A DNA stretch of 64,000 bases, from positions 992,001 to 1,056,000 of the forward strand of contig NZ_CP011253.3 in assembly GCF_000972785.3 (NCBI RefSeq), written 5' to 3'. The notes below the pieces were generated by a model. That model was not told the DNA's origin, ran no database searches, and saw only the letters and a program-made list of their open reading frames with translations. The translations under genes and the position numbers were made by a program. This document shows, piece after piece, positions 27,645 to 36,842 of this stretch. The number at the start of each line of letters is the position of its first letter. Positions within the stretch are counted from its first letter, which is position 1. Source of the DNA: Pandoraea oxalativorans (GTDB lineage: Bacteria; Pseudomonadota; Gammaproteobacteria; Burkholderiales; Burkholderiaceae).

Positions 27645-28115
27645 TCAGTCCAATGCGCCTTGCTCGGCAAGCTCGCGAATTCGACGGACCGTGTCGATGT
27701 CCGCTTCGCGATAGGCCGATTTCACAAACTCGCTGTAGCGCGTGTCGGCGGTCACGGCGTCTTCCTGCAGCGTCGTGCTATACGTGAATCGTATGAAAAG
27801 ATGCGTCGGATTCGGCTCTTCGATCCGCATCGTAAGGGTGCCACCCGCGTGCGCATCGGTCGCTGCGGTCTCGTAGCGCACTGACTGCGAGGACTCGAAG
27901 ACCACCCGGTCCAGCACGACGGTCTCGCCGAAGCGCAGTTCGCGGCTCAATGTGTCTTCGGTGCGTTCGAGCATCGTGCACCTGTCGAGTCCGAGCACGA
28001 ATGCCTCCGGCTGTTCGGCACGCAGCACGAGGCCGCGCCACAGTTGGTCGCGCGAGAGCGCGAAGGTCAGCGGGTTCAGGAGGTCGTTGACCTCGATCAG
28101 GTGTTCGTACTGCAA
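27645..28115 (-). CDS. SRPBCC-family protein (DUF1857/AtaL-like)
   Basis: 156 residues. The fold signature is the N-terminal YEHLIEVNDLLNPLTFALSRDQLWRGLVLRAEQPE followed by alternating strands and a long C-terminal helix. DUF1857 members are small ligand-binding proteins of unknown ligand. It is 74 bp downstream of the OsmC gene on the same strand. Confidence 0.82.
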   Translation of the reverse strand: MQYEHLIEVNDLLNPLTFALSRDQLWRGLVLRAEQPEAFVLGLDRCTMLERTEDTLSRELRFGETVVLDRVVFESSQSVRYETAATDAHAGGTLTMRIEEPNPTHLFIRFTYSTTLQEDAVTADTRYSEFVKSAYREADIDTVRRIRELAEQGALD

Positions 28116-28189
28116 GACTATTTCCCCTTCTGTGGATGAGGGCTGGGGCGTATCGAAAATGCGAACACAGCGCCAGCCTCGTGCCGATA

Positions 28190-28600
28190 TTACTCAACCA
28201 ACGAACTGTCGATGGCGATGGTGCCGGACAACACCTTGTGAATTGGGCACGCATTGGCAATTTCCAAGAGGCGTTGACGCTGTTCCTCCGACAAATCGCC
28301 CGCCAGTTCGATCTTGCGCGTGATTTGAGTGGTGCCAGCGGGCGGTTTGCCATCCGGATTCATCGCGAGCGTCACTTTCACGTCCTTGAGCGGCCATTCC
28401 TTGCGGCGTGCATACATGTGCAGCGTGATCGATGTGCAGGCCCCGAGACTCGAGAGCAGCAGCGCCGCGGGGGCAGGGCCGAGGTTGCCGCCGCCCAGCG
28501 ATTCGGGTTCGTCCGCAAGCCATTCGTGCTTGCCGTCCGACAGTTGGGTGGTGTATCCGGCGGCGCCCAAGTGGGCGGTGACAATCGCTTCTGCGGCCAT
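28190..28600 (-). CDS. OsmC-family peroxiredoxin-like protein
   Basis: 136 residues from ATG 28600. OsmC/Ohr features: LGPAPAALLLSSLGACTSITLHMYA with the first cysteine, and LLEIANACPIHKVLSG with the second. These thiol pairs reduce organic hydroperoxides. A second in-frame ATG at 28657 would add 19 residues of non-conserved sequence and is rejected; TCCAGGAG precedes 28600. Confidence 0.92.
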   Translation of the reverse strand: MAAEAIVTAHLGAAGYTTQLSDGKHEWLADEPESLGGGNLGPAPAALLLSSLGACTSITLHMYARRKEWPLKDVKVTLAMNPDGKPPAGTTQITRKIELAGDLSEEQRQRLLEIANACPIHKVLSGTIAIDSSLVE

Positions 28601-28845
28601 GGCAACTCCTGGAGGTCTGGATGGTCCTGATTCACTTCGATGAAAACGGCCTGTCACGATGATCGGCCGATCCTGGGACCGGCGGGATCAAAAGCATCGG
28701 GCCACAACACACTCAGCGCTTGCTGCGTACTCCGAGTGTCATTGTGACCCAATTTCGCTGGACCGTTGGCGTATGACGAAGCCTCACCCGCCCACCCACT
28801 CGCGATATGAATGTCACTTCGTGAACGGGCGGGCGCGGTTTCCCG

Positions 28846-29742
28846 TCAGGTGCGCGACACGGACGCCGGGATGTGCCCCATCCGTCCTGCCTGAAAGTCC
28901 AGAATCGCCTGGCGGATCTCACCTTCCGTGTTCATGACGAACGGGCCGTAGCGCGCCACCGGCTCGCCCAGTGGCTTGCCGCCGATCAGCAGGAACGACA
29001 GCGGCTTGTCACCATCGTTACGCGCCGTCACACTTTCGCCGTCCGTGCCGAACACGACCATCTGATGCGCTTTGGCTGGCGTCGACTCTGCACCGAAATG
29101 CCCTTCGCCGTCGACGACGTAGGCGAACACGTTGAAATCCGACGGCACGGGATGATCGAGCAGTGCCTGTGGTTGCAGCGTGAAGTGCTGGTACAGAATC
29201 GGCGTACGCGTTTCGATGGCGGCGCGGGTGCCCAGCGCTTCACCGGCAATCACGCGCACGCGGACCTTGCCGTCGTCGCTCGTCGCCGTAGGAATCCCGG
29301 CGGCGGGCAGCTCCTGATAGCGCGGCGTCATCATCTTGTCGGTGCTCGGCAGATTCACCCACAGCTGGAAGCCGTGCATCTCGCCGCCGCGTTGCTGGAA
29401 CGCGTGCGACGGTTCTTCCGAGTGAATCACCCCGGCACCGGCCGTCATCCATTGCACGTCGCCCGGCGTGAGCTTGCCTGCGTGCCCCTGCGAGTCACGA
29501 TGCTCCATCTCGCCAGCGAGCAGGTAGGTGACGGTTTCGAAGCCGCGATGCGGGTGATCGGGTGCGCCCTTGGCATCGCCGGGGGCCACTTGCATCGGGC
29601 CCATTTCGTCGAGCAGCAGGAACGGATCGAAGTCCATCATCATGCGCGTCGGGAACGGGCGGTTGACGTGAAAACCAGCGCCCTCTTGCGTTTGCGCTGC
29701 GGTAAACACGCGGGCAACCGGGCGGGTGTAGGGGGTGCTCAT
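28846..29742 (-). CDS. Pirin family protein
   Basis: 298 residues, a bicupin. The metal-binding residues are in the N-terminal cupin: PDHPHRGFETVTY and GVIHSEEPSH. Some bacterial pirins have quercetinase activity; others bind regulators. ATG 29742 has GGAGAACG upstream, and a much longer in-frame extension crossing exbD is an artefact. The gene is transcribed away from exbD but on the same strand, after a terminator. Confidence 0.93.
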   Translation of the reverse strand: MSTPYTRPVARVFTAAQTQEGAGFHVNRPFPTRMMMDFDPFLLLDEMGPMQVAPGDAKGAPDHPHRGFETVTYLLAGEMEHRDSQGHAGKLTPGDVQWMTAGAGVIHSEEPSHAFQQRGGEMHGFQLWVNLPSTDKMMTPRYQELPAAGIPTATSDDGKVRVRVIAGEALGTRAAIETRTPILYQHFTLQPQALLDHPVPSDFNVFAYVVDGEGHFGAESTPAKAHQMVVFGTDGESVTARNDGDKPLSFLLIGGKPLGEPVARYGPFVMNTEGEIRQAILDFQAGRMGHIPASVSRT

Positions 29743-29942
29743 GGGGCGTTCTCCTGTTGGGGATGTGCGAGCCAAGCGTGCCTCACAGCCGCTTCGGGTG
29801 TCGCCGACATCCGTTGTCATGTCCAAACTATATGCGGACGTATGGCACCGGGAGTAGCCCGTAACACAGGAAGGATTGTTACCCGATTGGAACAATTCGC
29901 GGAATGTCCACGAAATCCTGTCGATTTCGAACCGTACAGACG

Positions 29943-29974
29943 AAAAAAAGCGCGGAGACCGGCACCGCGCTTTT
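29943..29974 (-). terminator. Intrinsic terminator after exbD
   Basis: Stem AAAAGCGCGG / CCGCGCTTTT; on the minus strand it ends in T7. It closes the tonB-exbB-exbD operon. Confidence 0.88.
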
Positions 29975-30002
29975 CGCTTCTGCGATTTGTGGATGTGCCG
30001 AC

Positions 30003-30425
30003 TTACTTGGCCGGCTCGGTCACGAAACCGAGTTTGGTCACACCGGCCGTCTGTGCTTCGGAAAGTACCTTGGCGACGCTTTCGTAACGCACGCTCTTGT
30101 CGGCGAACAGGTGCAGTTCCGGTTGCGGCTGCACTTCGGCGGCCTGCGCCAGACGCGCCTTGAGCGTGTCGTCGTCGATCTGCTGCTTGTCCCAGAAGAT
30201 ACTGCCGTCTGCCTGGATCGACAGGTCGATCTTGGCAGGCTTCGTGTCTTCCGGCTGGCTGCTCGCCTGCGGCAGGTCGAGTTTGACCGCGTGATTGAGC
30301 ACCGGCAGCGTCACGATGAAGATGATCAGCAGTACCAGCATGACGTCGACGAGCGGCGTCATGTTGATTTCGCTCATCATCGCGTCGTCGGCACCGTCGT
30401 CGCTGCTGTATGAACCCATAGCCAT
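30003..30425 (-). CDS. exbD: Biopolymer transport protein ExbD
   Basis: 140 residues: a short cytoplasmic N-terminus (DDAMMSEINMTPLVDVMLVLLIIFIV) with the single helix bearing the conserved Asp, then a periplasmic domain. It is part of the ExbB-ExbD proton-driven motor that energises TonB. 27 bp after exbB. Confidence 0.95.
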   Translation of the reverse strand: MAMGSYSSDDGADDAMMSEINMTPLVDVMLVLLIIFIVTLPVLNHAVKLDLPQASSQPEDTKPAKIDLSIQADGSIFWDKQQIDDDTLKARLAQAAEVQPQPELHLFADKSVRYESVAKVLSEAQTAGVTKLGFVTEPAK

Positions 30426-30452
30426 AGCGAACTCCTTGTCTTGCGCGGCGGC

Positions 30453-31190
30453 TTAGCTGGCGCTGGCCGACGTCGACTTGCGCACCGGCGTGACGTTGCT
30501 GGTGAACTGCGTCGAATGCACGCTGGCGCCCGTCAGGAAGTAACCGTGCAGGCTGTGTGCAAAGCGGTTGAGCTTCGAGACGATACCCTTGTTGGCGCGC
30601 GTCAGGGCGTTGAAGCCGAGCACGGCCGGAATGGCGACGAACAGACCGAACGCCGTCATGATCAGGGCTTCGCCCACGGGACCGGCGACCTTGTCGATGG
30701 TCGTCTGACCCGAGGCGCCGATGGCCAGCAGGGCGTGGTAGATGCCCCACACCGTGCCGAACAGCCCGACGAACGGCGAGGTCGAGCCGATCGAGGCCAG
30801 CATCGCCAGACCGCTTTGCAGGCGCGACACCGTATCGTCCACCGAATTCTTCAGTGCACGCGTGATCCAGTCGCTCACGTCCATCTTGTCGTGCAGATGC
30901 GGCTGGCTCTGACGGTGATGTTCGGCGGCGTCCTGACCGGCGAGCGCCAGCGCGAGGAACGGGTTGTTCTGACCCGACTCGCCCAGCTTCTGCAGACCGG
31001 CGGAGAAGTTCTCCGAATGCCAGAAGTCGGGCTCGGCGGTGCGCGTGAGGCGGCTCAGGCGGAAGACTTGCGTGCCCTTGATGATGATGACCGTCCACGA
31101 CAGCACCGACATCACCAGCAACACGATCGCGATGGCGCGGGTGACGAAATCGCCCTGCGACCAGACGTGGCTCAAACCATACTCTTGCAT
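30453..31190 (-). CDS. exbB: Biopolymer transport protein ExbB
   Basis: 245 residues of the MotA/TolQ/ExbB family, with three helices: ITRAIAIVLLVMSVLSWTVI, then GSTSPFVGLFGTVWGIYHAL and MTAFGLFVAIPAVLGFNAL. The family motif around GTVWGI is intact. It sits between tonB and exbD. Confidence 0.95.
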   Translation of the reverse strand: MQEYGLSHVWSQGDFVTRAIAIVLLVMSVLSWTVIIIKGTQVFRLSRLTRTAEPDFWHSENFSAGLQKLGESGQNNPFLALALAGQDAAEHHRQSQPHLHDKMDVSDWITRALKNSVDDTVSRLQSGLAMLASIGSTSPFVGLFGTVWGIYHALLAIGASGQTTIDKVAGPVGEALIMTAFGLFVAIPAVLGFNALTRANKGIVSKLNRFAHSLHGYFLTGASVHSTQFTSNVTPVRKSTSASAS

Positions 31191-31259
31191 TTTGCGTTCC
31201 TCGAGAGATCCAATTCGGTAATTGTTCGTTTGTCGTTCGTTAAGCGTCTTTAGCGTTCG

Positions 31260-31979
31260 TCAGTCGTTCAGATTGAAATTGAACGGTTTGGTCGCGGCGG
31301 CTTCCACCGCACGGCCGTTTTGCATCGGAGGCGCACAACGCATCGCCAGTGCAGCGGTGCGGGCGGCCTGATCGAGACGGGGGAAGCCGCTCGACTTGAC
31401 GACATTGGCGCTCGAGACCACCCCACGGGTGTCGATCACGAGCCGCAACGTGACGGTGCCTTCTTCGCCGACGCGACGCGATTGCGTCGGGTAGACCACG
31501 CGAGGCTCGTCGCACTTCACGGCGAGACCTTCGATCGGGCCAGACGGCGCGGGCGCGGGGGCCGGTGCGGGCGGCGCCGGCGGCGTGGGCACTGCGCTTT
31601 GCACCGGCTCGACCGGCGCTTGTTGCGGCGGTGCGACCGGTTCGGCCTTTTGCGTGATCGCGTTCTTGGGCTGCTCGCGTGGCTTGGGCGGTGGCGGCGC
31701 GATCTTCGGCTTGGGCGGTTCCGGCTGCAGTTTGGGCGGCGCGGGTTGCGGCGGGGTCGGGGCTGGCGTCAGCGGAACAATCGTGGCGGTAAACGTCGTC
31801 GGCTCGATCGTCGCCTTTTCCGGATCGTTGCGCAGGTGCGACAAACCGATCAGGGCGGCAATGTGGACGACAACGATCGCTGCTGCGATGGCAAGGGTAC
31901 GCGGCGACGTCAATGGATCGCGGAATTGCTGGAGCGCAAGGCCGGATGAGGTCACGGCGGGGGGCACGGCGGTCGACAT
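31260..31979 (-). CDS. tonB: Energy-transducing protein TonB
   Basis: 239 residues: one N-terminal helix (~28-48, TLAIAAAIVVVHIAALIGL), a Pro/Lys-rich periplasm-spanning linker (~70-150, repeated PPKP/PPQP), and a C-terminal TonB domain (VVYPTQSRRVGEEGTVTLRL). It transfers motor energy to outer-membrane receptors for iron chelates and heme. First gene of tonB-exbB-exbD. No Fur box is obvious directly upstream; bfd upstream has one. Confidence 0.95.
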   Translation of the reverse strand: MSTAVPPAVTSSGLALQQFRDPLTSPRTLAIAAAIVVVHIAALIGLSHLRNDPEKATIEPTTFTATIVPLTPAPTPPQPAPPKLQPEPPKPKIAPPPPKPREQPKNAITQKAEPVAPPQQAPVEPVQSAVPTPPAPPAPAPAPAPSGPIEGLAVKCDEPRVVYPTQSRRVGEEGTVTLRLVIDTRGVVSSANVVKSSGFPRLDQAARTAALAMRCAPPMQNGRAVEAAATKPFNFNLND

Positions 31980-32136
31980 GATAACGGCTAGGGTACGCTA
32001 AATTGCGGCGATGAACGTTGAGTGAAGCGCAGTATGCGAAGCCTCGGGTTCGGGAATGGCCGGACGTACGATCAAAGGAAAACCGCGCCAGGGGGCGCGG
32101 TCGGCGAACGCAGTGAGTTGGAAACCGTGCTGCAAC

Positions 32137-32199
32137 TCACCTTCGAAACAGGAAAAACGATAAACATAGCGTCGAAACAAAGCCAATCAGGAGTTCCAT
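32137..32199 (-). CDS. Candidate 20-aa hydrophobic small protein upstream of tonB
   Basis: ATG at 32199 is preceded four bases upstream by a perfect Shine-Dalgarno GGAGGTG. The peptide MELLIGFVSTLCLSFFLFRR is one hydrophobic helix ending in two arginines, the shape of known single-pass small membrane proteins. It lies in the 357-bp gap between bfd and tonB, all on the minus strand. No homolog is known to me. Confidence 0.45.
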   Translation of the reverse strand: MELLIGFVSTLCLSFFLFRR

Positions 32200-32336
32200 C
32201 CGACACCTCCAGGGTGACAAGTCGCTGGCTGGCGCGTGACGCCTCAAGACGCCTGGCTGGCTCCGTTGCCCCGTGACCTCAGCCGCTGACGGTCACGCAG
32301 GCGGATTACGCGGGTGCGAAGACCCGTGCACGGCGC

Positions 32337-32600
32337 TTAAGCGGCCAGTGCGAGTTCCTGACGCACCATCACGACTTCGACTTCCGTCGTCTCGGCATGC
32401 GCGGACTGGCAGCAGCCACCGCACGAGCGACCACAGCACGGCGTGGCACCGGTCACCATTTCCTGGACATACGGACCGCACTTGCCGCAGCACAATGCAA
32501 CGCCAAGGTCGATCTGAAGATCTTCCATGGTGGTGGCCCCGGCGTCGAGGCAAGCCTTGATCTGACGGTCGGAAACGGATTTACAGACGCAGACGATCAT
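32337..32600 (-). CDS. bfd: Bacterioferritin-associated ferredoxin
   Basis: 87 residues from ATG 32600. The 2Fe-2S ligands are in MIVCVCKSVSD and VALCCGKCGPYV. Bfd reduces the mineral core of bacterioferritin to release iron. The C-terminal extension has extra cysteines (TPCCGRSCGGCC) beyond the usual four. The Fur box upstream implies expression in low iron, when stored iron is mobilised; bfr is 1.2 kb away. Confidence 0.92.
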   Translation of the reverse strand: MIVCVCKSVSDRQIKACLDAGATTMEDLQIDLGVALCCGKCGPYVQEMVTGATPCCGRSCGGCCQSAHAETTEVEVVMVRQELALAA

Positions 32601-32625
32601 GATGAAAACGTCAAAATGTAACACT

Positions 32626-32645
32626 AATGAGAATAATTATTATTT
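32626..32645 (-). promoter_or_regulatory. Fur box of bfd
   Basis: AATGAGAATAATTATTATTT, a strong Fur-type alternating sequence, 25 bp upstream of the bfd start. Confidence 0.85.
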
Positions 32646-32737
32646 AAGTTGGCGCCTTTTGCAAGCACCATGGACCTATCCCACATACCCCTCAGGGATA
32701 TACGGACAGGATGTCAAGCGGGAATGATGAGAAGGTC

Positions 32738-33685
32738 TTACGGCAAAGCCAGACCGGCTGCGGCTTGCGGCGCGGTTTCGGCGATCTCGACAGTGGCTAC
32801 GCGGGGTGCGGCGGGGTGGCTGGAAACGGCGTCGGATGTGGCGCAAATGTGCGACACGTCGGTTGCAGCCGTCGAACCGGGGGTGGCAGGCGCTTCGGGC
32901 ATCAGACGATCCGCCATGGTTTGCAGTGCCACGGCGTTGGCGGTGGTGAACAACTGGATACTGCCATTAGTACCCGCGCTTCCCGCGTTTCCCGCTATTG
33001 CGGGCGCGGCCAGATCGGCCTCTTCAAGACGGCGTTGAAGCTGGCGGGCGATGGCGGCACCCGTATCGATCAACATGAGCGCAGTACCGAAATGTCGTTG
33101 GATGGCGGGAATCAGGAAGGGGTAATGCGTACAGCCGAGCACGAGCGTATCGGCCCCTTCGGCAATCATGGGCGCGATGTACTTGTCGAGCAGCGCCATC
33201 ACCGCAGGCGAATCGACATCCCCGGCCTCGATGCGTTCGACCAGCCCATGCCCGGGCTGACACAGAAAGCGCTGTCCTTGCGCGGTATGACGTGCGAGCA
33301 AATTCGCAAAGCGCGCACTGCGCAGCGTTGCGGCCGTGGCCAGCACGCCGATCACGCCGCTGCGCGACGTGGCTGCAGCAGGTTTGATCCCGGGTTCGAC
33401 GCCGACGACCGGCCAGGCGTCATCGGCTCGCAGCGCCGCTACGCCATGCGCCGTCGCCGTATTGCAGGCCACGACGAATGCCTTGGCACCGCGCTCGCGC
33501 AGCCATCGGGCGATGGCGAGACTGCGATGCTGGATGAAGGCGTCTGGGCGTTCCCCGTACGGCGCGTAGCGGGAGTCGGCGACGTAGATGAGCGACTCGT
33601 GCGGAAGCAGAGCGCGAACGGCCCGAACGACCGAGAGGCCACCGAGGCCGGAATCGAAGACGCCAATCGGCGCGTTGGAGGGCAT
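32738..33685 (-). CDS. murI: Glutamate racemase
   Basis: 315 residues. It makes D-glutamate for peptidoglycan. Both catalytic cysteines are present, in FVVACNTATA and LVLGCTHYPFL, with the N-terminal PIGVFDSGLGGLSVVRAV. The C-terminus is ~45 residues longer than the catalytic fold needs and is Ala/Thr/Ser-rich. It lies between bfd and bfr without an obvious functional link. Confidence 0.94.
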   Translation of the reverse strand: MPSNAPIGVFDSGLGGLSVVRAVRALLPHESLIYVADSRYAPYGERPDAFIQHRSLAIARWLRERGAKAFVVACNTATAHGVAALRADDAWPVVGVEPGIKPAAATSRSGVIGVLATAATLRSARFANLLARHTAQGQRFLCQPGHGLVERIEAGDVDSPAVMALLDKYIAPMIAEGADTLVLGCTHYPFLIPAIQRHFGTALMLIDTGAAIARQLQRRLEEADLAAPAIAGNAGSAGTNGSIQLFTTANAVALQTMADRLMPEAPATPGSTAATDVSHICATSDAVSSHPAAPRVATVEIAETAPQAAAGLALP

Positions 33686-33693
33686 GGCAAATG

Positions 33694-33719
33694 AAAAAGG
33701 GCCGACGAGTTGTCGGCCC
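33694..33719 (-). terminator. Intrinsic terminator after bfr
   Basis: Stem GGGCCGAC / GTCGGCCC with T5 on the minus strand, between bfr and murI. Confidence 0.85.
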
Positions 33720-33818
33720 CGAAATTCTAGCGCAAAGCCTGCGACCCGATATCGGAGGATAGGGGGCCTACAGTGCCTTGGAGCGCGTTTATTATCTGGG
33801 TTTTGCGGGGTGTCGGGC

Positions 33819-34298
33819 TTATTCTTCGAACGACGCCATGCCCGACTGCTGGTAATTCTGAATGCCGACCTTGCCGATGAGATCGATCTGCGTTTCCAGC
33901 CAATCGATGTGTTCTTCGGTGTCGTGCAGGATCTCGTTGAAGATTTCGCGCGAGACGAAGTCCTTCACGCTTTCGCAGTGAGCGACGCCTTCCTTGCAGG
34001 TCTTTTGCGAGAGGTATTCGAGTTTCAGATCGCACTGCAGAATTTCTTCGGTGTTCTCACCGATGAGCAGCTTGTGCAGATCTTGCAGGTTCGGCAGACC
34101 GTCGAGCATGAAGATGCGTTCGATCAGCTTGTCGGCGTGCTTCATTTCGCCGATGGATTCGTCGTACTCGTGCTTGCCCAGCTTGGTCAGGCCCCAATGG
34201 TTGTACATGCGGGCGTGCAGAAAGTACTGGTTGATCGCCGTCAGCTCGTTCGTGAGCTGGGCGTTGAGGAGTTCGAGGACTTTCTTGTCGCCTTTCAT
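33819..34298 (-). CDS. bfr: Bacterioferritin
   Basis: 159 residues from [20 protein letters not shown]. Ferroxidase ligands sit in [33 protein letters not shown] and [13 protein letters not shown]. The heme-binding Met is seen in GEMKHADKL. It stores iron as a 24-mer. An in-frame extension to 34433 has no family support. A Fur-like site lies upstream and a terminator follows. Confidence 0.95.
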   Translation of the reverse strand: MKGDKKVLELLNAQLTNELTAINQYFLHARMYNHWGLTKLGKHEYDESIGEMKHADKLIERIFMLDGLPNLQDLHKLLIGENTEEILQCDLKLEYLSQKTCKEGVAHCESVKDFVSREIFNEILHDTEEHIDWLETQIDLIGKVGIQNYQQSGMASFEE

Positions 34299-34390
34299 TT
34301 TGGATCCCTGTCTTAAGCAATTTGCGAGCGGTTGAAGAGTAGCCTGAAAAGCGCGGAAAGCCAAGCCCCACAAGGCTTTTCGTGAATGGT

Positions 34391-34409
34391 AATGCGAGTT
34401 ATTCTCGCT
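34391..34409 (-). promoter_or_regulatory. Fur-like site upstream of bfr
   Basis: AATGCGAGTTATTCTCGCT contains the dyad GCGAG-N5-CTCGC and resembles betaproteobacterial Fur sites (AATGCGAA-like). It lies ~95 bp before the bfr start. Weaker than the hemP and bfd boxes. Confidence 0.5.
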
Positions 34410-34465
34410 CGCTTCCGTGACATTTTTCACCAACGCAACCGCAGTCGACCATCAGACGGAAGTCG

Positions 34466-34493
34466 AAAAAAAGCCCGGACGAATCCGGGCTTT
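34466..34493 (-). terminator. Intrinsic terminator after fumarase
   Basis: Stem AGCCCGGA / TCCGGGCT, loop CGAA; T7 on the minus strand. Confidence 0.88.
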
Positions 34494-34529
34494 CTCAACT
34501 GACCGACGTGACGTCGGATTCAGTCAGGC

Positions 34530-36053
34530 TTACTCGGTTGCGACCGGAATCTTGCCGATCTTGGCTTGCCATTCCTTCGGGCCGGTCTGGTGCACGGAGA
34601 CACCGGTCGAATCGACGGCCACCGTCACCGGCATGTCCTTGACGTCGAATTCGTAGATGGCTTCCATGCCGAGGTCTTCGAAGGCCAGCACGCGTGCGCC
34701 GCGAATCGCCTTCGACACGAGGTAGGCGGCACCCCCGACGGCCATCAGATAGGCGGCCTTTTGCTTCTTGATGGCTTCAATCGCGGCCGGGCCGCGTTCG
34801 GACTTGCCGATCATCACCGACAGACCGAGCTTGCCGAGCATCAGATCGGAGAACTTGTCCATGCGGGTCGACGTGGTCGGGCCTGCCGGGCCGACGACTT
34901 CGTCGCGCACCGGATCGACCGGGCCGACGTAATAAATCGCACGGCCCTTGAAGTCCACCGGCAGCGGCTCGCCACGGGCGACCATGTCAGCGATGCGCTT
35001 GTGCGCAGCGTCACGGCCCGTGAGCATCTTGCCCGAGAGCAGCAGGGTCTGACCCGGCTTCCAGCTCGTGATTTCTTCCGGCGTAAGCGTGTCCAGATCG
35101 ACGCGCTTGCTCGTTTCCGTGTTCGGCGCCCAGTGCACGTTCGGCCAGGCGTCGAGCGACGGCGCGGCGAGGAACGACGGGCCCGAGCCGTCCAGCGTGA
35201 AGTGCGCGTGACGCGTTGCTGCGCAGTTCGGGATCATGGCGACCGGTTTGGACGCGGCGTGCGTCGGGTAGTCCAGGATCTTGACGTCGAGCACGGTGGC
35301 CAGGCCGCCGAGGCCCTGTGCGCCGATGCCCAGTGCGTTGACCTTCTCGAACAGCTCGATACGCAGCTCTTCGTTCCAGTTCTGCGGGCCGCGCTTGATC
35401 ACGTCATGGATATCGATCGGGTCCATCAGCGATTCCTTCGCGAGGACCATGGCCTTCTCGGCCGTGCCGCCGATACCGATGCCGAGCATGCCCGGCGGGC
35501 ACCAGCCGGCACCCATCGTCGGGACCGTCTTCACGACCCAGTCGACGATCGAGTCGGACGGGTTGAGCATCACGAACTTCGACTTGTTCTCCGAGCCGCC
35601 GCCCTTGGCCGCGACCGTGATGTCGACCTTGTCGCCTTCCACGATTTCGTAGTGGATGACGGCGGGCGTGTTGTCCTTCGTGTTCTTGCGACCGGCTTCC
35701 GGCGGCGCGACGATCGAGGCGCGCAGCACATTGTCCGGATGCATGTAAGCCTGACGCACGCCTTCGTTGATCATGTCGGTGAGGCTGCGCTTGGCGTCCC
35801 AGCGCACGTTCATGCCGACCTTCACGAACACGGTCACGATGCCGGTGTCCTGACACAGCGGACGGCGGCCTTCGGCGCACATGCGGCTGTTGGTCAGGAT
35901 CTGCGCGATGGCGTCCTTGGCGGCCGGGCTTTCTTCGGCCTCGTAGGCGCGACCCAGTGCCTGGATGTAATCGTCCGGATGGTAGTAGCTGATGTACTGC
36001 AGGGCACCGGCGACGCTCTGAATGACGTCGTCTTCTTTAATGACGGTAGACAT
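34530..36053 (-). CDS. Class I (iron-sulfur) fumarate hydratase
   Basis: 507 residues with both the alpha and beta parts of class I fumarases (FumA/FumB type) in one chain. Cysteines likely to bind the 4Fe-4S cluster are in RRPLCQDTGIVTVF, IPNCAATRHAHF and the WCPPGMLGIG region; the beta part has GPTTSTRMDKFSDLML. It hydrates fumarate in the TCA cycle. The 4Fe-4S cluster makes it oxygen- and peroxide-sensitive. Monocistronic. Confidence 0.94.
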   Translation of the reverse strand: MSTVIKEDDVIQSVAGALQYISYYHPDDYIQALGRAYEAEESPAAKDAIAQILTNSRMCAEGRRPLCQDTGIVTVFVKVGMNVRWDAKRSLTDMINEGVRQAYMHPDNVLRASIVAPPEAGRKNTKDNTPAVIHYEIVEGDKVDITVAAKGGGSENKSKFVMLNPSDSIVDWVVKTVPTMGAGWCPPGMLGIGIGGTAEKAMVLAKESLMDPIDIHDVIKRGPQNWNEELRIELFEKVNALGIGAQGLGGLATVLDVKILDYPTHAASKPVAMIPNCAATRHAHFTLDGSGPSFLAAPSLDAWPNVHWAPNTETSKRVDLDTLTPEEITSWKPGQTLLLSGKMLTGRDAAHKRIADMVARGEPLPVDFKGRAIYYVGPVDPVRDEVVGPAGPTTSTRMDKFSDLMLGKLGLSVMIGKSERGPAAIEAIKKQKAAYLMAVGGAAYLVSKAIRGARVLAFEDLGMEAIYEFDVKDMPVTVAVDSTGVSVHQTGPKEWQAKIGKIPVATE

Positions 36054-36116
36054 GAAACGGCTCTCGACTTAGTGGGGACTGGTTTTTTGTACTGACTTGC
36101 TACGGCTGAATTCTGT

Positions 36117-36686
36117 TCAATGCTGCGCGCTCGCATACGCGGGCGCATGGCTGTCGTTCGTCATCTTGTTGACGTAGGCCATGACAACGGCGGAAAGCAG
36201 GAAAGCACAGTGAATGATCACTTGCCACATGATGGTGTGCGGCGTTTGCGCAGAGGCGTCGATGAACGTCTTGAGCAGATGAATCGATGAGATGCTGATG
36301 AGCGCCATCGACAACTTCACCTTGAGGACACCGGCATTCACGTGATCGAGCCATTCGGGCTCGTCGGGGTGGCCTTCCACACCGAGGCGCGAGACGAAGG
36401 TCTCATAGCCGCCGATGATCACCATGATGAGCAGGTTCGAGATCATGACCACGTCGATCAGACCGAGCACGACGAGCATGATCTGCGTTTCGTCGAAGGT
36501 CGCGGCGTGCGTCACGAGATGGAACAGCTCGACGAGGAACTTGTAGACGTAGACGCCTTGCGCGGCGATCAGCCCGAGGTACAGCGGCAGTTGCAGCCAG
36601 CGGCTGAAGAAGATGACGCGGGGCAGGGGACGCATCGGACGAATCGTGCGCGGCGGCGCATCGGACGGGCGACCGGGAGTCGACAT
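36117..36686 (-). CDS. UPF0114/YqhA-family membrane protein
   Basis: 189 residues with four transmembrane helices. The family shape is clear: [51 protein letters not shown], then [18 protein letters not shown]. The function of the family is unknown. It lies 63 bp upstream of the fumarase gene on the same strand. Confidence 0.87.
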   Translation of the reverse strand: MSTPGRPSDAPPRTIRPMRPLPRVIFFSRWLQLPLYLGLIAAQGVYVYKFLVELFHLVTHAATFDETQIMLVVLGLIDVVMISNLLIMVIIGGYETFVSRLGVEGHPDEPEWLDHVNAGVLKVKLSMALISISSIHLLKTFIDASAQTPHTIMWQVIIHCAFLLSAVVMAYVNKMTNDSHAPAYASAQH

Positions 36687-36842
36687 GGCAGTTTTGACGG
36701 GGTGTAGACCTGCGCCTCGTGACGCAGGCCGTAGTTATCGGTTAAGCAAATCGCAAGCAAAATGCACTGGCACGGATAGCGCGGCGCACCATCCGTCATG
36801 GGCGGCATTTTACAACGTCTTGGCGAGGGCGCCGGGTCCGAT

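Noticed and set aside
28846..31098. A 750-residue minus-strand ORF covering pirin and the exbB/exbD region
   Set aside because: Only the last 298 residues are pirin; the rest is an out-of-frame shadow of exbB and exbD crossing a terminator.
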